Source: Sphingomonas arvum
GTDB taxonomy: Bacteria > Pseudomonadota > Alphaproteobacteria > Sphingomonadales > Sphingomonadaceae
Reading direction: 5' to 3'
DNA: 64,000 nt
Assembly: GCF_026013565.1 (NCBI RefSeq)
Contig: NZ_JAPDOB010000001.1
Coordinates: 558,001 to 622,000, forward strand
Position 1 is the first letter of the stretch. Every line of letters starts with the position of its first letter. The position numbers and the translations under genes are program-made. A model generated the notes under the pieces. The model saw only the letters and a program-made list of their open reading frames with translations. It made no database searches and was not told the origin of the DNA. This document shows, in pieces, positions 54,684 through 63,986 of this stretch.

Positions 54684-57329
54684 ATGACCGAACTGCCGAA
54701 GACCTTTGAGCCGGGCCCCATCGAGGCCCGCTGGTACGACCATTGGGAAACCGCCGGCCTGTTCCGCCCCGAGCGCGGGGACGCGGAGCCGTTCACCATC
54801 GTCATGCCGCCGCCGAACGTCACCGGCAGCCTGCACATCGGCCACGCGCTCGACAACACGCTGCAGGACATCCTGGTCCGGCGCGCGCGTATGCAGGGCA
54901 AGGACAGCCTGTGGGTGGTCGGGACGGACCACGCGGGCATCGCGACCCAGATGGTGGTCGAGCGACAGCTCGCAGAACAGCAGCAGAAGCGCACCGACTT
55001 CACCCGTGACCAGTTCGTGGACCGCGTTTGGGAGTGGAAGGAAGAAAGCGGCGGCCAGATCACGCGCCAGCTGCGCCGTCTGGGCGCCTCGTGCGACTGG
55101 GCCAACGAGCGCTTCACCATGGACCCCGGCTTCTCGGCGGCGGTGACCAAGGTGTTCGTGGAATTGCACGGGCGCGGGCTGCTCTATCGCGACAAGCGGC
55201 TGGTGAACTGGGATCCCAAGTTCCAGACCGCCATCTCCGACCTGGAGGTCGAGACCAACGAGGTGCCGGGCAAGTTCTGGACCCTGCGCTATCCCCTGGC
55301 CGACGGCTCGGGGCACGTCGAAGTGGCGACGACCCGGCCCGAGACGATGCTGGCCGACATGGCGGTCGCGGTGCACCCCGACGACGAGCGCTATCGCGAT
55401 CTGGTCGGCCAGCAGCTCAAGCTTCCGCTCACCGGCCGCCTGATCCCCATCATCACCGACGAGCATGCGGATCCGGAGCTGGGGTCGGGCGCGGTGAAGA
55501 TCACGCCCGGCCACGACTTCAACGACTTCGAAGTGGGCCGGCGGGCCGGGATCAAGGCCGGGGACATGCTCAACATGCTCGATGCCGCGGCCCACGTCTG
55601 CCAGACGGCGGACGGACTGGTGCCCGAGGAACTGATTGGCCGCGAGCGGTTCGACGCACGGCAACGGGTGGTGCAGTTGCTCGAGGCCGAAGGCGCGCTG
55701 GTCAAGGTCGAGGACTGGACCATCGCCACGCCGTATGGCGACCGGTCAGGCGTGGTGATCGAGCCGTGGCTGACCGACCAATGGTATGTAAACGCCAAGC
55801 CGCTGGCCGAGCGGGCGATGGAAGCGACCCGCTCGGGCGCGATCAGGATCGTGCCGGAGACATGGTCGAAGACCTGGTACAACTGGCTGGAAGGCATTCA
55901 GCCGTGGTGCGTGTCGCGCCAGCTGTGGTGGGGTCATCGCATTCCGGCGTGGTTCGACGACGAGGGCAACGCCTATGTCGCAGCGACGGAGGAGGAGGCG
56001 CGGGAGCAGGCCGGCAACAGGCCGCTGCGGCAGGACGAGGACGTCCTCGATACCTGGTTCTCGTCGGCCCTGTGGCCGTTCGCCACGCTGGGCTGGCCCG
56101 AGCAGACGGACGACCTCAAGCGCCACTATCCGAACGATGTGCTCATCTCCGGCTTCGACATCCTGTTCTTCTGGGATGCGCGAATGGCGATGCAGGGCTT
56201 GGAGTTCATGGGCGGCGACGGCAAGTCGCTGGAGGAGAGCGTGCCGTGGCGCACGCTCTACCTGCACGGGCTGGTCCGCGACGCGCAGGGCCAGAAGATG
56301 TCCAAGTCGAAGGGCAACACGGTCGATCCGCTGGGGCTGATCGACAAGTATGGCGCGGACGCGCTGCGCTTCACCCTGGCGGCGATGGAGAGCCAGGGCC
56401 GGGACATCAAGCTCGATGAGAAAAGGGTCGAGGGATATCGCAACTTCGCGACCAAGCTGTGGAATGCGGCGCGGTTCCTGAAGGGCAATGGGGTGGGCGG
56501 TTCAGCCTCGATCGAGGCTCCTGCGGCCAGTCTGCCGGTCAACCGCTGGATCATCGGCGAGGTGGTGGAGACGCTTGGCCGCCTCAATCGCGCGTTCGAC
56601 GAGCTGCGCTTCGACGGCATGGCTGACGCTGTCTACCACTTCACCTGGGGCACCTTCTGCGACTGGTATGTGGAACTGGTGAAAGGGGCCTGGGACGAGG
56701 AGACCAAGGCCGTCGCGGCCTGGGCGTTCGACCAGATATTGGTCATGCTGCATCCGTTCATGCCGTTCGTCACGGAAGAGCTGTGGCACGCGATGGGTGA
56801 GCGTCCGTATGATCTGATCGTGGCCCGGTGGCCGGACCCGGCCGCGCAGCCGGACCAGGCGGCGCGTGCCGAGATCGGCGGGCTGGTCGAGGTCATTGCC
56901 GAAGCGCGCGCCCTGCGGGCCGAACTCAATATTCCCTGGACAGCAAGCCTGACGCCGCACGTGATCGGAGCTGACACCGGGACCATCGAGCGCCTGTCCG
57001 CCAACGCGGCGACGCTTGCGCGGATGGCCAAGCTTGATCCGCCAGTTGCGGCGGAGGTCCCGCCCGCAGGCTCGGCCCAGATCGTTGCGGCGGGTGCGAC
57101 CATCGCGTTCCCGCTGGGGGACGCGATCGACCTCGACGCCGAGCGCAGCCGCCTCGCCAAGGCGGTCGCGGCGGTGGAGAAGGATCGCGACAATCTGGCG
57201 GCACGGCTGGGCAACCCCAGCTTTACCGAGCGGGCCAAGCCGGAAGCGGTGGAGAAAGCGCGGGCGGATCATGCGGCGCGGGCCGCGGAGGCAGAGCGGT
57301 TGGCAGCGGCGTTAGGTCGGTTGGGGTAA
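54684..57329 (+). CDS. valS: Valyl-tRNA synthetase
   Basis: The 881-residue class I synthetase charges tRNA-Val. It has the HIGH-type motif in [14 protein letters not shown], the editing domain ([19 protein letters not shown]), the KMSKS motif in [15 protein letters not shown], and a C-terminal coiled coil ([18 protein letters not shown]). ATG 54684 gives [19 protein letters not shown]. Its transcript ends at or near a REP-like element. Confidence 0.97.
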   Translation: MTELPKTFEPGPIEARWYDHWETAGLFRPERGDAEPFTIVMPPPNVTGSLHIGHALDNTLQDILVRRARMQGKDSLWVVGTDHAGIATQMVVERQLAEQQQKRTDFTRDQFVDRVWEWKEESGGQITRQLRRLGASCDWANERFTMDPGFSAAVTKVFVELHGRGLLYRDKRLVNWDPKFQTAISDLEVETNEVPGKFWTLRYPLADGSGHVEVATTRPETMLADMAVAVHPDDERYRDLVGQQLKLPLTGRLIPIITDEHADPELGSGAVKITPGHDFNDFEVGRRAGIKAGDMLNMLDAAAHVCQTADGLVPEELIGRERFDARQRVVQLLEAEGALVKVEDWTIATPYGDRSGVVIEPWLTDQWYVNAKPLAERAMEATRSGAIRIVPETWSKTWYNWLEGIQPWCVSRQLWWGHRIPAWFDDEGNAYVAATEEEAREQAGNRPLRQDEDVLDTWFSSALWPFATLGWPEQTDDLKRHYPNDVLISGFDILFFWDARMAMQGLEFMGGDGKSLEESVPWRTLYLHGLVRDAQGQKMSKSKGNTVDPLGLIDKYGADALRFTLAAMESQGRDIKLDEKRVEGYRNFATKLWNAARFLKGNGVGGSASIEAPAASLPVNRWIIGEVVETLGRLNRAFDELRFDGMADAVYHFTWGTFCDWYVELVKGAWDEETKAVAAWAFDQILVMLHPFMPFVTEELWHAMGERPYDLIVARWPDPAAQPDQAARAEIGGLVEVIAEARALRAELNIPWTASLTPHVIGADTGTIERLSANAATLARMAKLDPPVAAEVPPAGSAQIVAAGATIAFPLGDAIDLDAERSRLAKAVAAVEKDRDNLAARLGNPSFTERAKPEAVEKARADHAARAAEAERLAAALGRLG

Positions 57330-57333
57330 AGCA

Positions 57334-57423
57334 CTCGTCACCCCGGCCTTGAGCCGGGGTCCGCGTTCCCTGCGACGGCGTTAGAGCGGCAGGCGAATGC
57401 CGGTTCATATCCGGCATGACGAG
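57334..57423. repeat. REP/BIME-like element of two hairpins with inverted ends
   Basis: The element begins CTCGTCA and ends TGACGAG. Just inside the left end is CCCCGGC-cttga-GCCGGGG (57340-57360), and near the right end ATGCCGG-ttcatat-CCGGCAT (57397-57417). The two halves are inverted, imperfect copies, as in BIMEs. Similar CCCCGG...CCGGGG units are frequent in sphingomonad chromosomes. The left hairpin may also end the valS transcript. Confidence 0.65.
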
Positions 57424-57432
57424 GGAAATGAC

Positions 57433-58866
57433 TTGGCCGACGCAGAACCCGCGACCCGCAGCTCGCCTAATCGCCGCGACCTGACCACGGGGCCGATCGG
57501 CTCGACCCTGCTCGCATTCGCGCTGCCGACGCTTGGCTCGTCCATCCTCCAGTCGCTGAACGGCTCGATCAACTCGGCATGGGTCGGGCGGCTGATCGGG
57601 GAGGATGCGCTGGCGGCGACGGCCAACGCGAACATGACAGTGTTCGTGCTGACCGCTTTCACCTTCGGCTTTTCGATGGCCAGCTCGATCCTGATCGGGC
57701 AGGCGTTCGGCCGGCGTAACCTGGATGCAGCGCGGCGGGCATTCGGGACGGCGTTCGGCTTCTTCGGCCTGCTGGGGATCGCTGTGGCGGTCGCGGGCTG
57801 GTTCCTATCGCCTTACGTGCTGCGCCTGCTCGGCACGCCGCCCGAAGCCGTTCCGCTTGCTGACGACTATCTGCGGATCATCTTCCTCGGCATGCCGCCG
57901 GCCATCCTGCTGGTGCTGCTGATGATGAGCCTGCGCGGCAGCGGCGACAGCCTGACGCCCTTGTGGTTCATGGGGCTCTCTGTGCTGCTCGACAGCGGCC
58001 TCAACCCGCTGTTCATCGCCGGCATCGGGCCCTTTCCGCGGCTCGGCATCGCCGGCTCCGCCACCGCAACGGTGATCGCCAATTGGGTCGCGTTGGCCGG
58101 GCTGATCGCCTACCTGTACCTGCGCGACCTGCCGCTGCGGCTGCGCGGGGCCGAGCTGGCCTACCTCAAGCCCGCCGGCGGCTGCCTCAGGACGATCGTG
58201 TTCAAGGGCTTTCCGATGGGCCTGCAGATGATCGTGATTTCGGTCAGCAGCCTGGTGCTGGTCGGGCTCGTCAACAGCTATGGCGTGCATACCACCGCCG
58301 CTTACGGCGTCACCATGCAGCTGTGGACCTACATCCAGATGCCGGCGATGGCGTTCGGCGCGGCAGTCAGTTCGATGACGGCTCAGAACATCGGTGCCGA
58401 CCGCTGGAACCGGGTGGCGCGGATCACCCGGCTTGGCGTTGTGCAGACCTTGGCGATTACCGCGCTGCTGATCGGCCTGTTTACCCTGTTTGATCGGCCC
58501 GCCCTGTCGCTGTTCCTCGGCACCGCTAGCCCCGCGCTGCCGATCGCCCAGCGCATCCAGTTGCTGGCGACCTGGAGCTTCCTGGTGTTTGGCATAACTC
58601 TTGTGCTGTTCGGGACCGTCCGGGCCAACGGCGCGGTAATGGGCCCGCTGGTGATCCTCGCCATCGGCCTGCTGCCGGTCCGGCTGGGCTTTGCCTATTT
58701 CGCGCAGCCATGGCTGGGGGCGGACGCGCTCTGGCTGAGCTTTCCCGCAAGCACGATCGTCAATCTGGCGCTCGCGGTCGCTTACTACAAATCGGGTCAT
58801 TGGCGCCGGGCGCGCATCGGAACGCCCGCGGCCCAGCCGCAGGAGGCGGCGACGGCGCCGATCTAA
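57433..58866 (+). CDS. MATE-family multidrug/Na+ efflux transporter
   Basis: The 477-residue membrane protein has about twelve helices in two related halves. Typical segments are GSTLLAFALPTLGSSILQSLNG, FGFSMASSILIGQAFG, and GVTMQLWTYIQMPAMAFGAAVSSM. Such proteins export cationic drugs using Na+ or H+. The TTG at 57433 with GAGGGA seven bases ahead is chosen; that site touches the end of the REP-like element. An ATG at 57397 lies inside the element and is unlikely. Confidence 0.92.
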   Translation: MADAEPATRSSPNRRDLTTGPIGSTLLAFALPTLGSSILQSLNGSINSAWVGRLIGEDALAATANANMTVFVLTAFTFGFSMASSILIGQAFGRRNLDAARRAFGTAFGFFGLLGIAVAVAGWFLSPYVLRLLGTPPEAVPLADDYLRIIFLGMPPAILLVLLMMSLRGSGDSLTPLWFMGLSVLLDSGLNPLFIAGIGPFPRLGIAGSATATVIANWVALAGLIAYLYLRDLPLRLRGAELAYLKPAGGCLRTIVFKGFPMGLQMIVISVSSLVLVGLVNSYGVHTTAAYGVTMQLWTYIQMPAMAFGAAVSSMTAQNIGADRWNRVARITRLGVVQTLAITALLIGLFTLFDRPALSLFLGTASPALPIAQRIQLLATWSFLVFGITLVLFGTVRANGAVMGPLVILAIGLLPVRLGFAYFAQPWLGADALWLSFPASTIVNLALAVAYYKSGHWRRARIGTPAAQPQEAATAPI

Positions 58867-59162
58867 GCCCGCGCCTCGGCCGCCAGCGTGCGCTTCACCA
58901 GCGTGCGCAGCGCCAGGATGACGGCGAACATGCCAATCGCGCTCCAACTGCGTAGCGTGATGGTCTTGAGCAGCGTGGCGGCGGTCATCAGCCCTAGCGC
59001 GCTGACCACGCCCTGCGCCATCACCTGACGCATGCGACCGACCGCCGCATCGCTGAACCGCGCGCCCGCGCCGGCAGTGATCGCCTGCAGCATGGCCCAG
59101 GCGATTACCGCTCCGCCACAGAGCTCGATCAGCCTGGCGCCGAGCCGGATGGCCTCGATCAT
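58863..59162 (-). CDS. DUF1622-like small membrane protein
   Basis: The 99-residue protein has three hydrophobic segments (RLIELCGGAVIAWAML, VSALGLMTAATLLKTITL, IGMFAVILALRTLVKRTL). Its C-terminal half aligns with the larger DUF1622 protein just upstream, so the two are probably paralogues. Its ATG overlaps the upstream stop (ATGA). Function unknown. Confidence 0.7.
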   Translation of the reverse strand: MIEAIRLGARLIELCGGAVIAWAMLQAITAGAGARFSDAAVGRMRQVMAQGVVSALGLMTAATLLKTITLRSWSAIGMFAVILALRTLVKRTLAAEARA

Positions 59163-59545
59163 GGCTCGGGCGTCGACGCGGCCGCTGCCGGCGCGCGGTC
59201 CTTCGCCCGGTCGATCTCCTGCTGGAGAAAGTAGTTGAGCAAGGTCCTGAGCGCCGCAATGGCGGCCAGCTTGCCGATCTCATCCCAGGTCGGCGCCACC
59301 GCTGTGCGCAGGATATCGGCCGCCAGCAGGAACTCGAGCGCCACCGCGAGCCACCGTCCAAGCCGCAGGCGCACGTCTTCCTTTTCGGCCAGCTGATGGC
59401 GCTCGGCGCCGCGCCAGCTGCGCGGCACGAACAGGACCGCCGCGCCGAACACCGCTTCCAGTACGGCGAACGCAATGATCAGCGCCGCTGCGCCTTCCGC
59501 GGCGCTGGCCAGCGTCATGGTGATGGTCTTGAGAAGCTCGTCCAT
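59159..59545 (-). CDS. DUF1622-family membrane protein
   Basis: The 128-residue protein carries the conserved LGRWLAVALEFLLAADILRT and WDEIGKLAAIAALRTLLNYF of this family, with a hydrophobic N-terminal helix (EGAAALIIAFAVLEAVFGAAV) and a short charged C-terminal tail. Function unknown. It is coupled to a smaller related gene by an ATGA overlap. Confidence 0.9.
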   Translation of the reverse strand: MDELLKTITMTLASAAEGAAALIIAFAVLEAVFGAAVLFVPRSWRGAERHQLAEKEDVRLRLGRWLAVALEFLLAADILRTAVAPTWDEIGKLAAIAALRTLLNYFLQQEIDRAKDRAPAAAASTPEP

Positions 59546-59569
59546 GCGCGGCGAACGCCTCGGTGGCGC

Positions 59570-60472
59570 TTAGGTCTCCGCCGTTCGTGGCGCAGCTACC
59601 CACACGGCCGCTCGAGCCACTTCAGCGGTAACGGGGGTTGAGCCCGACAGCTCGCCATCGATGGAGATCCGCTGGGTCGGCTTGGCGCTGATCCGCAATC
59701 TGGTGCCACGATACTCGGTGGTCGTCTGCTTGCGGCTGCGCAGCTTGAACAGGGTGGCAAACCAGCTCCACGCCAGTCCGAACAGGCTGCGTCCGGTCAC
59801 GGCCTGCACGACGATGTCGCCGCTCTGCAGGTCCACGTCGTCGACCAGCTCCACGCCGCCATGGTAACGCCCATTGAAGATGCGCGCTTCGGTCGCCCAG
59901 GTGCGATGCTGTTTTTCGCCGTCGTCGACCGTCAGCCGGAACGGCTGGAACTTGAAGGCCAGACGCACCGCCCACAGCAGGTAGCCGACGATCCCGAGAT
60001 ATTTCTTGAGCTTGTGGGGGATGGTTTCGGCGATCAGGGGGCTGAGGCCCATGGCGGCGGCGTTGACGAAATAGTCGCCGTCGATCGCGCCCAGGTCGAT
60101 GCGCAGCTTGCGGCCGTTGGCGATGGTGTCCACCGCGGCCTCCAGGTCCGGCCCCATGCCGAGCGAGCGCGAGAAGCTGTTGGCGGTGCCCAGCGGCAGG
60201 ATGGCGAACACCGTGTCGGTGCCGAGGAAGTCGTCAATGGTCGAGGACAGCGAACCATCGCCGCCGCCGACGATGATCATCGGCGGCCTCTGGGCCAGCG
60301 CTTTCCTGACCGCCTTCTGCAACCCGTCGGGATCCTTGATCGGATGCGCTTCGATCAGGTCGACCCCATGCTCGGCCAGCATGGTGCAGGCCTGCTCAAA
60401 GGCGTCCGCCCCGTTGCGGCTCATGGCGTTGACGACCAGCACGGCCTGTTTCGGAAGCGCATCGTTCGGCAT
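59570..60472 (-). CDS. Diacylglycerol kinase-like (YegS/DAGK catalytic domain) protein
   Basis: The 300-residue protein has the DAGK signature: nucleotide-binding GGGDGSLSSTIDDFLG, ILPLGTANSFSRSLG, and VNAAAMGLSPLI, with a beta-sandwich C-terminal domain (IDGELSG). It is a cytoplasmic lipid kinase that probably phosphorylates diacylglycerol, sphingoid base or another lipid. In sphingomonads, which have sphingolipids in place of LPS, a sphingosine-kinase-like role is worth testing. Confidence 0.92.
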   Translation of the reverse strand: MPNDALPKQAVLVVNAMSRNGADAFEQACTMLAEHGVDLIEAHPIKDPDGLQKAVRKALAQRPPMIIVGGGDGSLSSTIDDFLGTDTVFAILPLGTANSFSRSLGMGPDLEAAVDTIANGRKLRIDLGAIDGDYFVNAAAMGLSPLIAETIPHKLKKYLGIVGYLLWAVRLAFKFQPFRLTVDDGEKQHRTWATEARIFNGRYHGGVELVDDVDLQSGDIVVQAVTGRSLFGLAWSWFATLFKLRSRKQTTTEYRGTRLRISAKPTQRISIDGELSGSTPVTAEVARAAVWVAAPRTAET

Positions 60473-60521
60473 GCCCCCTCAATGCTTGGGACGCCGCTTC
60501 TTTCCCGCTAAAGGCGGCGCC

Positions 60522-61514
60522 ATGACCGCTTCCTTTCCCGCCATCCGCATGCGGCGCGGCCGCACCGAGCCGTGGATGCGCTCCATGCTGGCCGAGCACC
60601 GGCTGCATCCGAGCGACTTCATCCTGCCGTTGTTCGTCTGCGCCGGGCAGGGCTGCGAAGAGCCGATCGCCGCGCTGCAGGGCGTCAGCCGCTGGACGGT
60701 GGACCGCATCGGGGCGCAGGCCAAGGCCGCTGCGGCACTCGGCATTCCGTGTGTCGCCTTGTTTCCGAACACGCCCGCGGGCCTTCGGTCGGAGCGGGCG
60801 GAAGAGGCGCTCAACCCCGACAACCTGATCTGCCAGGCGGTGAGGGCGGTGAAGGACGCTTGTCCGGACATCGGCGTGCTGACCGACGTCGCGCTCGATC
60901 CTTATACGGCGCACGGCCATGATGGCCTGGTCGACGAGCGTGGGCGGGTGCTCAACGACGAGACCACCGCGGTGCTGGTCAGCCAAGCGCTGGTGCAGGC
61001 CGAGGCCGGAGCCGACATCGTCGCGCCGTCGGACATGATGGACGGGCGGGTGGCAGCGATCCGCGCCGCGCTGGAGGGCGCCGGCAAGATCGATACGGCG
61101 ATCATGGCCTATGCCGCCAAATATGCCTCTGCGTTTTACGGGCCGTTCCGCGATGCGGTCGGCAGCCGCGGCCTGCTGAAGGGCGACAAGCGCGGTTATC
61201 AGATGGACCCGGCCAACGCGGGGGAAGCGCTCCGCGAGGTGGCGCTGGACATCGCCGAGGGCGCCGACATGGTGATGGTGAAGCCCGGCCTGCCGTACCT
61301 CGACATCGTCGCGGCGGTCAGGCGTGAGTTCCGCCTGCCCGTGTTCGCTTACCAGGTGAGCGGCGAATATGCGATGATCGAGCATGCCGCCGCCGCCGGG
61401 GCGGCCGAGCGCGATGCGCTGATCCTGGAGACGCTGCTGGCGTTCAAGCGGGCGGGAGCCACCGGCATCCTGACCTACCACGCGGTGGACGCGGCACGGC
61501 TGATCGGTGCCTGA
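60522..61514 (+). CDS. hemB: Porphobilinogen synthase (delta-aminolevulinic acid dehydratase)
   Basis: The 330-residue enzyme condenses two 5-aminolevulinate molecules in haem synthesis. Catalytic lysines are in AYAAKYASAFYGPFRDA and MVMVKPGLPYLDIV. SDMMDGRVAAIR and GDKRGYQMDPANAGEALRE are typical. The ATG at 60522 is chosen. The next gene overlaps its stop by eight bases. Confidence 0.97.
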   Translation: MTASFPAIRMRRGRTEPWMRSMLAEHRLHPSDFILPLFVCAGQGCEEPIAALQGVSRWTVDRIGAQAKAAAALGIPCVALFPNTPAGLRSERAEEALNPDNLICQAVRAVKDACPDIGVLTDVALDPYTAHGHDGLVDERGRVLNDETTAVLVSQALVQAEAGADIVAPSDMMDGRVAAIRAALEGAGKIDTAIMAYAAKYASAFYGPFRDAVGSRGLLKGDKRGYQMDPANAGEALREVALDIAEGADMVMVKPGLPYLDIVAAVRREFRLPVFAYQVSGEYAMIEHAAAAGAAERDALILETLLAFKRAGATGILTYHAVDAARLIGA

Positions 61515-62088
61515 GGTGGTCGCCCAGACCGAGCGGCTGCGGCTGCGGACCTGGGGGCCGGGCGACCGGGACGAGTTCAGCCGGGTCACCAACACGCCAG
61601 CGGTCATGCGCTGGCTCGGCGGGGTGGCTGACCGCGCGACAATGGACGCGGCGTTCGACCGGATCGACGGCTTCCAGCGCGATTTCGGCCACACGTTCTG
61701 GATTGTGGAGCGACGCGAGGACGACGCGCTGCTCGGCTTCTGCGGGCTGAAACGGGTCAATGCGCCGGGCGGGGAGGCCCTGCACGGTCAGTTCGAGATC
61801 GGCTGGCGGCTGCGCGAGGACGCGTGGGGACTGGGTTATGCCAAGGAGGCGGCGATCGCGTCATTGGACCTCGCGTTCGACCGGTATGGAGCGCCGTTTG
61901 TGATTGCGCTGACCGTTCCCGGCAACGCTGCTAGCCAGGGCCTGATGCGGCGGTTGGGCATGAACCGGCGGGGGGACCTCGACTTCATCGATACGCGGTT
62001 CGCCAGCCCGGGCGAACTGAACCCAAGTATTGTGCATCGAATCGAGGCCGGGGACTGGCCGGCCGCGCGCGCCGCCGCTCTGGCTTAG
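61507..62088 (+). CDS. GNAT-family N-acetyltransferase
   Basis: The 193-residue protein resembles RimJ/RimL-type acetyltransferases: TERLRLRTWGPGDRDEF, the acceptor strand HGQFEIGWRLREDAWGLGYAKEA with the acetyl-CoA loop, and NAASQGLMRRLGM. It moves an acetyl group from CoA to an amine that is unknown. Start GTG 61507 (or GTG 61516) overlaps the hemB stop. Confidence 0.9.
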   Translation: MPEVVAQTERLRLRTWGPGDRDEFSRVTNTPAVMRWLGGVADRATMDAAFDRIDGFQRDFGHTFWIVERREDDALLGFCGLKRVNAPGGEALHGQFEIGWRLREDAWGLGYAKEAAIASLDLAFDRYGAPFVIALTVPGNAASQGLMRRLGMNRRGDLDFIDTRFASPGELNPSIVHRIEAGDWPAARAAALA

Positions 62089-62585
62089 CGCAGACGGGCC
62101 TGCACGGCAGCGATGCGCTCGGCCTGCCGCTCGTCGATCGCCGCCGCTTGCGCCGCTGCCGCACGCACGTTGGCAAGATCGGCCGGCACCAGGCCGCCCC
62201 GCTGCTGCACCGCGTCCGTCGCCAGCGCGTCAACGTCGCCCAGGGCTCGCGTGATCGGATAACGGGCGGCGATTGCGGCCGACAATAGCTGCTGCGCCTG
62301 CACCCAGGCCTCACCCGACCGCGCTCCGGCCCGCGCCGCCGCGCTTTCCGCCGCAGAGATCGCGGCGTCGGCACCGCCCTGTGCGTTGCGGACATCGGCC
62401 AGCAAGCGGTCGAGCCGGGCGCGGACGTCCACGCTGGCCGGCAACTCGATGCTGGTGTCCGGCACCGGCACGCGCGGGTCGATCCGCTCGGCGGCGCGCG
62501 GGGCCAGGCTCGGCTCATCGGGCTGCTGGCGACCGGCGCAGGCGCCGAGGACAAGGGTGAGAAGGAGCGGGGCAAGGCTGCGCAT
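62085..62585 (-). CDS. Small lipoprotein of unknown function
   Basis: The 166-residue protein has a lipoprotein signal (MRSLAPLLLTLVLGAC, lipobox LGAC). The rest is alanine-rich helix with coiled-coil tendency, ending in RIAAVQARLR. The start at 62585 places the signal at the N-terminus; the extension to 62645 adds a non-signal segment. Family unknown. Its stop overlaps the GNAT stop. Confidence 0.75.
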   Translation of the reverse strand: MRSLAPLLLTLVLGACAGRQQPDEPSLAPRAAERIDPRVPVPDTSIELPASVDVRARLDRLLADVRNAQGGADAAISAAESAAARAGARSGEAWVQAQQLLSAAIAARYPITRALGDVDALATDAVQQRGGLVPADLANVRAAAAQAAAIDERQAERIAAVQARLR

Positions 62586-62669
62586 GGCGACAAGCTGTAG
62601 GGCACGCCCGGCGCCTGCAACAAGGGGTTGCGCGCCTCGCCGCATCCCCCTAGATGCCCCGCACGGCAG

Positions 62670-62746
62670 GCGCCCGTAGCTCAGCTGGATAGAGCATCAG
62701 ACTACGAATCTGAGGGTCGGACGTTCGAATCGTTCCGGGCGCGCCA
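62670..62746 (+). tRNA. tRNA-Arg (anticodon ACG)
   Basis: The 77-base sequence folds with acceptor GCGCCCG/CGGGCGC, D-arm TAGCTCAGCTGGATAGAGC, the anticodon loop CTACGAA (ACG), T-arm GTTCGAATC and an encoded CCA end. Confidence 0.95.
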
Positions 62747-62752
62747 TTTCCC

Positions 62753-62783
62753 AAAGGGGTTCTCCGGCTGGAGGGCCCCTTTT
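62753..62783 (+). terminator. Terminator downstream of tRNA-Arg
   Basis: AAAGGGG pairs with CCCCTTT, with an inner CTCC/GGAG stem, and is followed by a T-rich end (TTTT inside the stem). It begins seven bases after the tRNA. Confidence 0.65.
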
Positions 62784-62842
62784 GTGGTTCAGGGCCACGT
62801 GGCCCGTTTCGAGCCCGGCTGTTCTATCTTGGCAGCCGCGCC

Positions 62843-63226
62843 TTACGGCAGCAGGGTAAGGTCCACTCGACGATTCTGAGGTTCGCGGACGCCGTCGGCG
62901 GTGGGCACCAGGGAATCGTCTTCGCCATGGACGACAGCGGCGATGGACCCGCTGGGCACACCACGCTCGATCAGGGCGGCGCGCACCGCCTGTCCGCGCT
63001 CAGCCGATACTCGCCGGTTTGCGCCCTCGGGGCCTGACCGATCGGAGAAGCCGTCCAGGCGGACGCGCCCACCGCGCTGGCGCAGGCTGGCCGCGACGGC
63101 ATCGAGCACCTCGGTCCATTCCGGCCGGATTTCGGACCCCTTGCCGCTGTCGAAGTAGATGGACTGCGGGGCGGGCTCCGGCGCAGAGGGGGAGGCAGTC
63201 AGGGCGGCGAGCAAGAGCAGAAGCAT
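62843..63226 (-). CDS. Small OmpA-domain protein
   Basis: The 127-residue protein has a signal peptide (MLLLLLAALTASPSA) and one OmpA C-terminal peptidoglycan-binding domain: IYFDSGKGSEI, VRLDGFSDRSGPEGANRRVSAERGQAV and REPQNRRVDL. It probably ties the envelope to peptidoglycan. ATG 63226 has AAGG upstream; a GTG at 63250 is possible. It has no barrel; the barrel-type outer-membrane protein at 35140 has no OmpA domain, so the two may be functional complements (inference). Confidence 0.88.
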   Translation of the reverse strand: MLLLLLAALTASPSAPEPAPQSIYFDSGKGSEIRPEWTEVLDAVAASLRQRGGRVRLDGFSDRSGPEGANRRVSAERGQAVRAALIERGVPSGSIAAVVHGEDDSLVPTADGVREPQNRRVDLTLLP

Positions 63227-63355
63227 GGTGACCTTGAGAGCTAATGGCACCGAGCCGGTCCGTACCTACCGCGCTGTTTGGCGAAGTCCAGCGTGCAGGC
63301 AAGAAGCCGGCGGAGCGAGCCCTCGTGGGCTTGCTGATCGGACCGGCGGCTGCGC

Positions 63356-63650
63356 TCAGCCGCGTTCGGGCTCGGGAGCCGGGGGTGGCTCCACCGCGCA
63401 GGGGTTGGTCGCCAGGATGACCGAGCCATCCGGGCAGGTCTGTGTCGCTGATTTCGGGCTGGCGGATCGTCGAATAGCACCAGTGCCGACTCGTTCAGCT
63501 TTACCTTGGTTTGCGCCCAGCCGAGCCCGCCTCATCCCGGCCTAAGTCGAACAGGCCGTTGACCATGAATAAGAGAGGTTGGTGCTGCCGTCGCCATCGC
63601 CGCCAGTTAGCGCGGTGGCGTGAAGCCGTCGCCGGTCGTTAGGCCGAGGA
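63356..63650 (-). pseudogene. 3' part of a broken outer-membrane barrel protein gene
   Basis: The last codons read QTCPDGSVILATNPC, then a proline/glutamate tail ending PEPERG and a stop. This is nearly the same tail as the intact protein at 35140-36087, with the proline runs lost. Upstream, MVNGLFDLG and TKVKLN-like pieces match the intact MGNVLFDLG and AKVGLE but in different frames and with large gaps. The reading frame is broken at least twice. The 5' part lies head-to-head on the other strand. Confidence 0.65.
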
Positions 63651-63669
63651 CGAGCGGGTGCTTTCAACT

Positions 63670-63986
63670 ATGAAGAAGTCGCTGCTGGCGGCGGTGACCA
63701 CGTCTGCGGTCGCCGCGCGGGCCGCAGTTCGTCACCGCTTGGCTTACGTCGGGGTCGACAATGGCGCGTTGCTGGCCCGCGATCTGGATCACGACATCGA
63801 CAATCATGGGCGATGGGTCTGGCCCTCAATCACAAGCGGCCCGGCCTCGACCTCCATTGGATCGCCGGTCACGATTTCGGCCTGCTCCGCCTGAAGGGTG
63901 AGGCCGGGTACAAGCGGGCGCGCCATGACGATTATCTGATCGCTATGGTACCGCTGCAGGGCACGGCAGACTGCCGCCGGAAGTGA
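63670..63986 (+). pseudogene. 5' part of a broken outer-membrane barrel protein gene
   Basis: The ATG at 63670 starts a signal-peptide-like MKKSLLAAVTTSAVAA and continues YVGVDNGALLARDL, matching YIGVEGGLLFARDM of the intact protein. After about residue 45 the homology switches to another frame (HDFGLLRLKGEAGYKRA, matching YDFGLIRAEVEGGYKRA), so there is a frameshift near 63800-63815. That frame stops at 63984-63986. The piece is the counterpart of the 3' part on the minus strand. Confidence 0.65.

Noticed and set aside
57805-59475. 556-codon minus-strand frame across the MATE and DUF1622 genes
   Set aside because: Both underlying genes have clear family motifs in their own frames; this frame has none.
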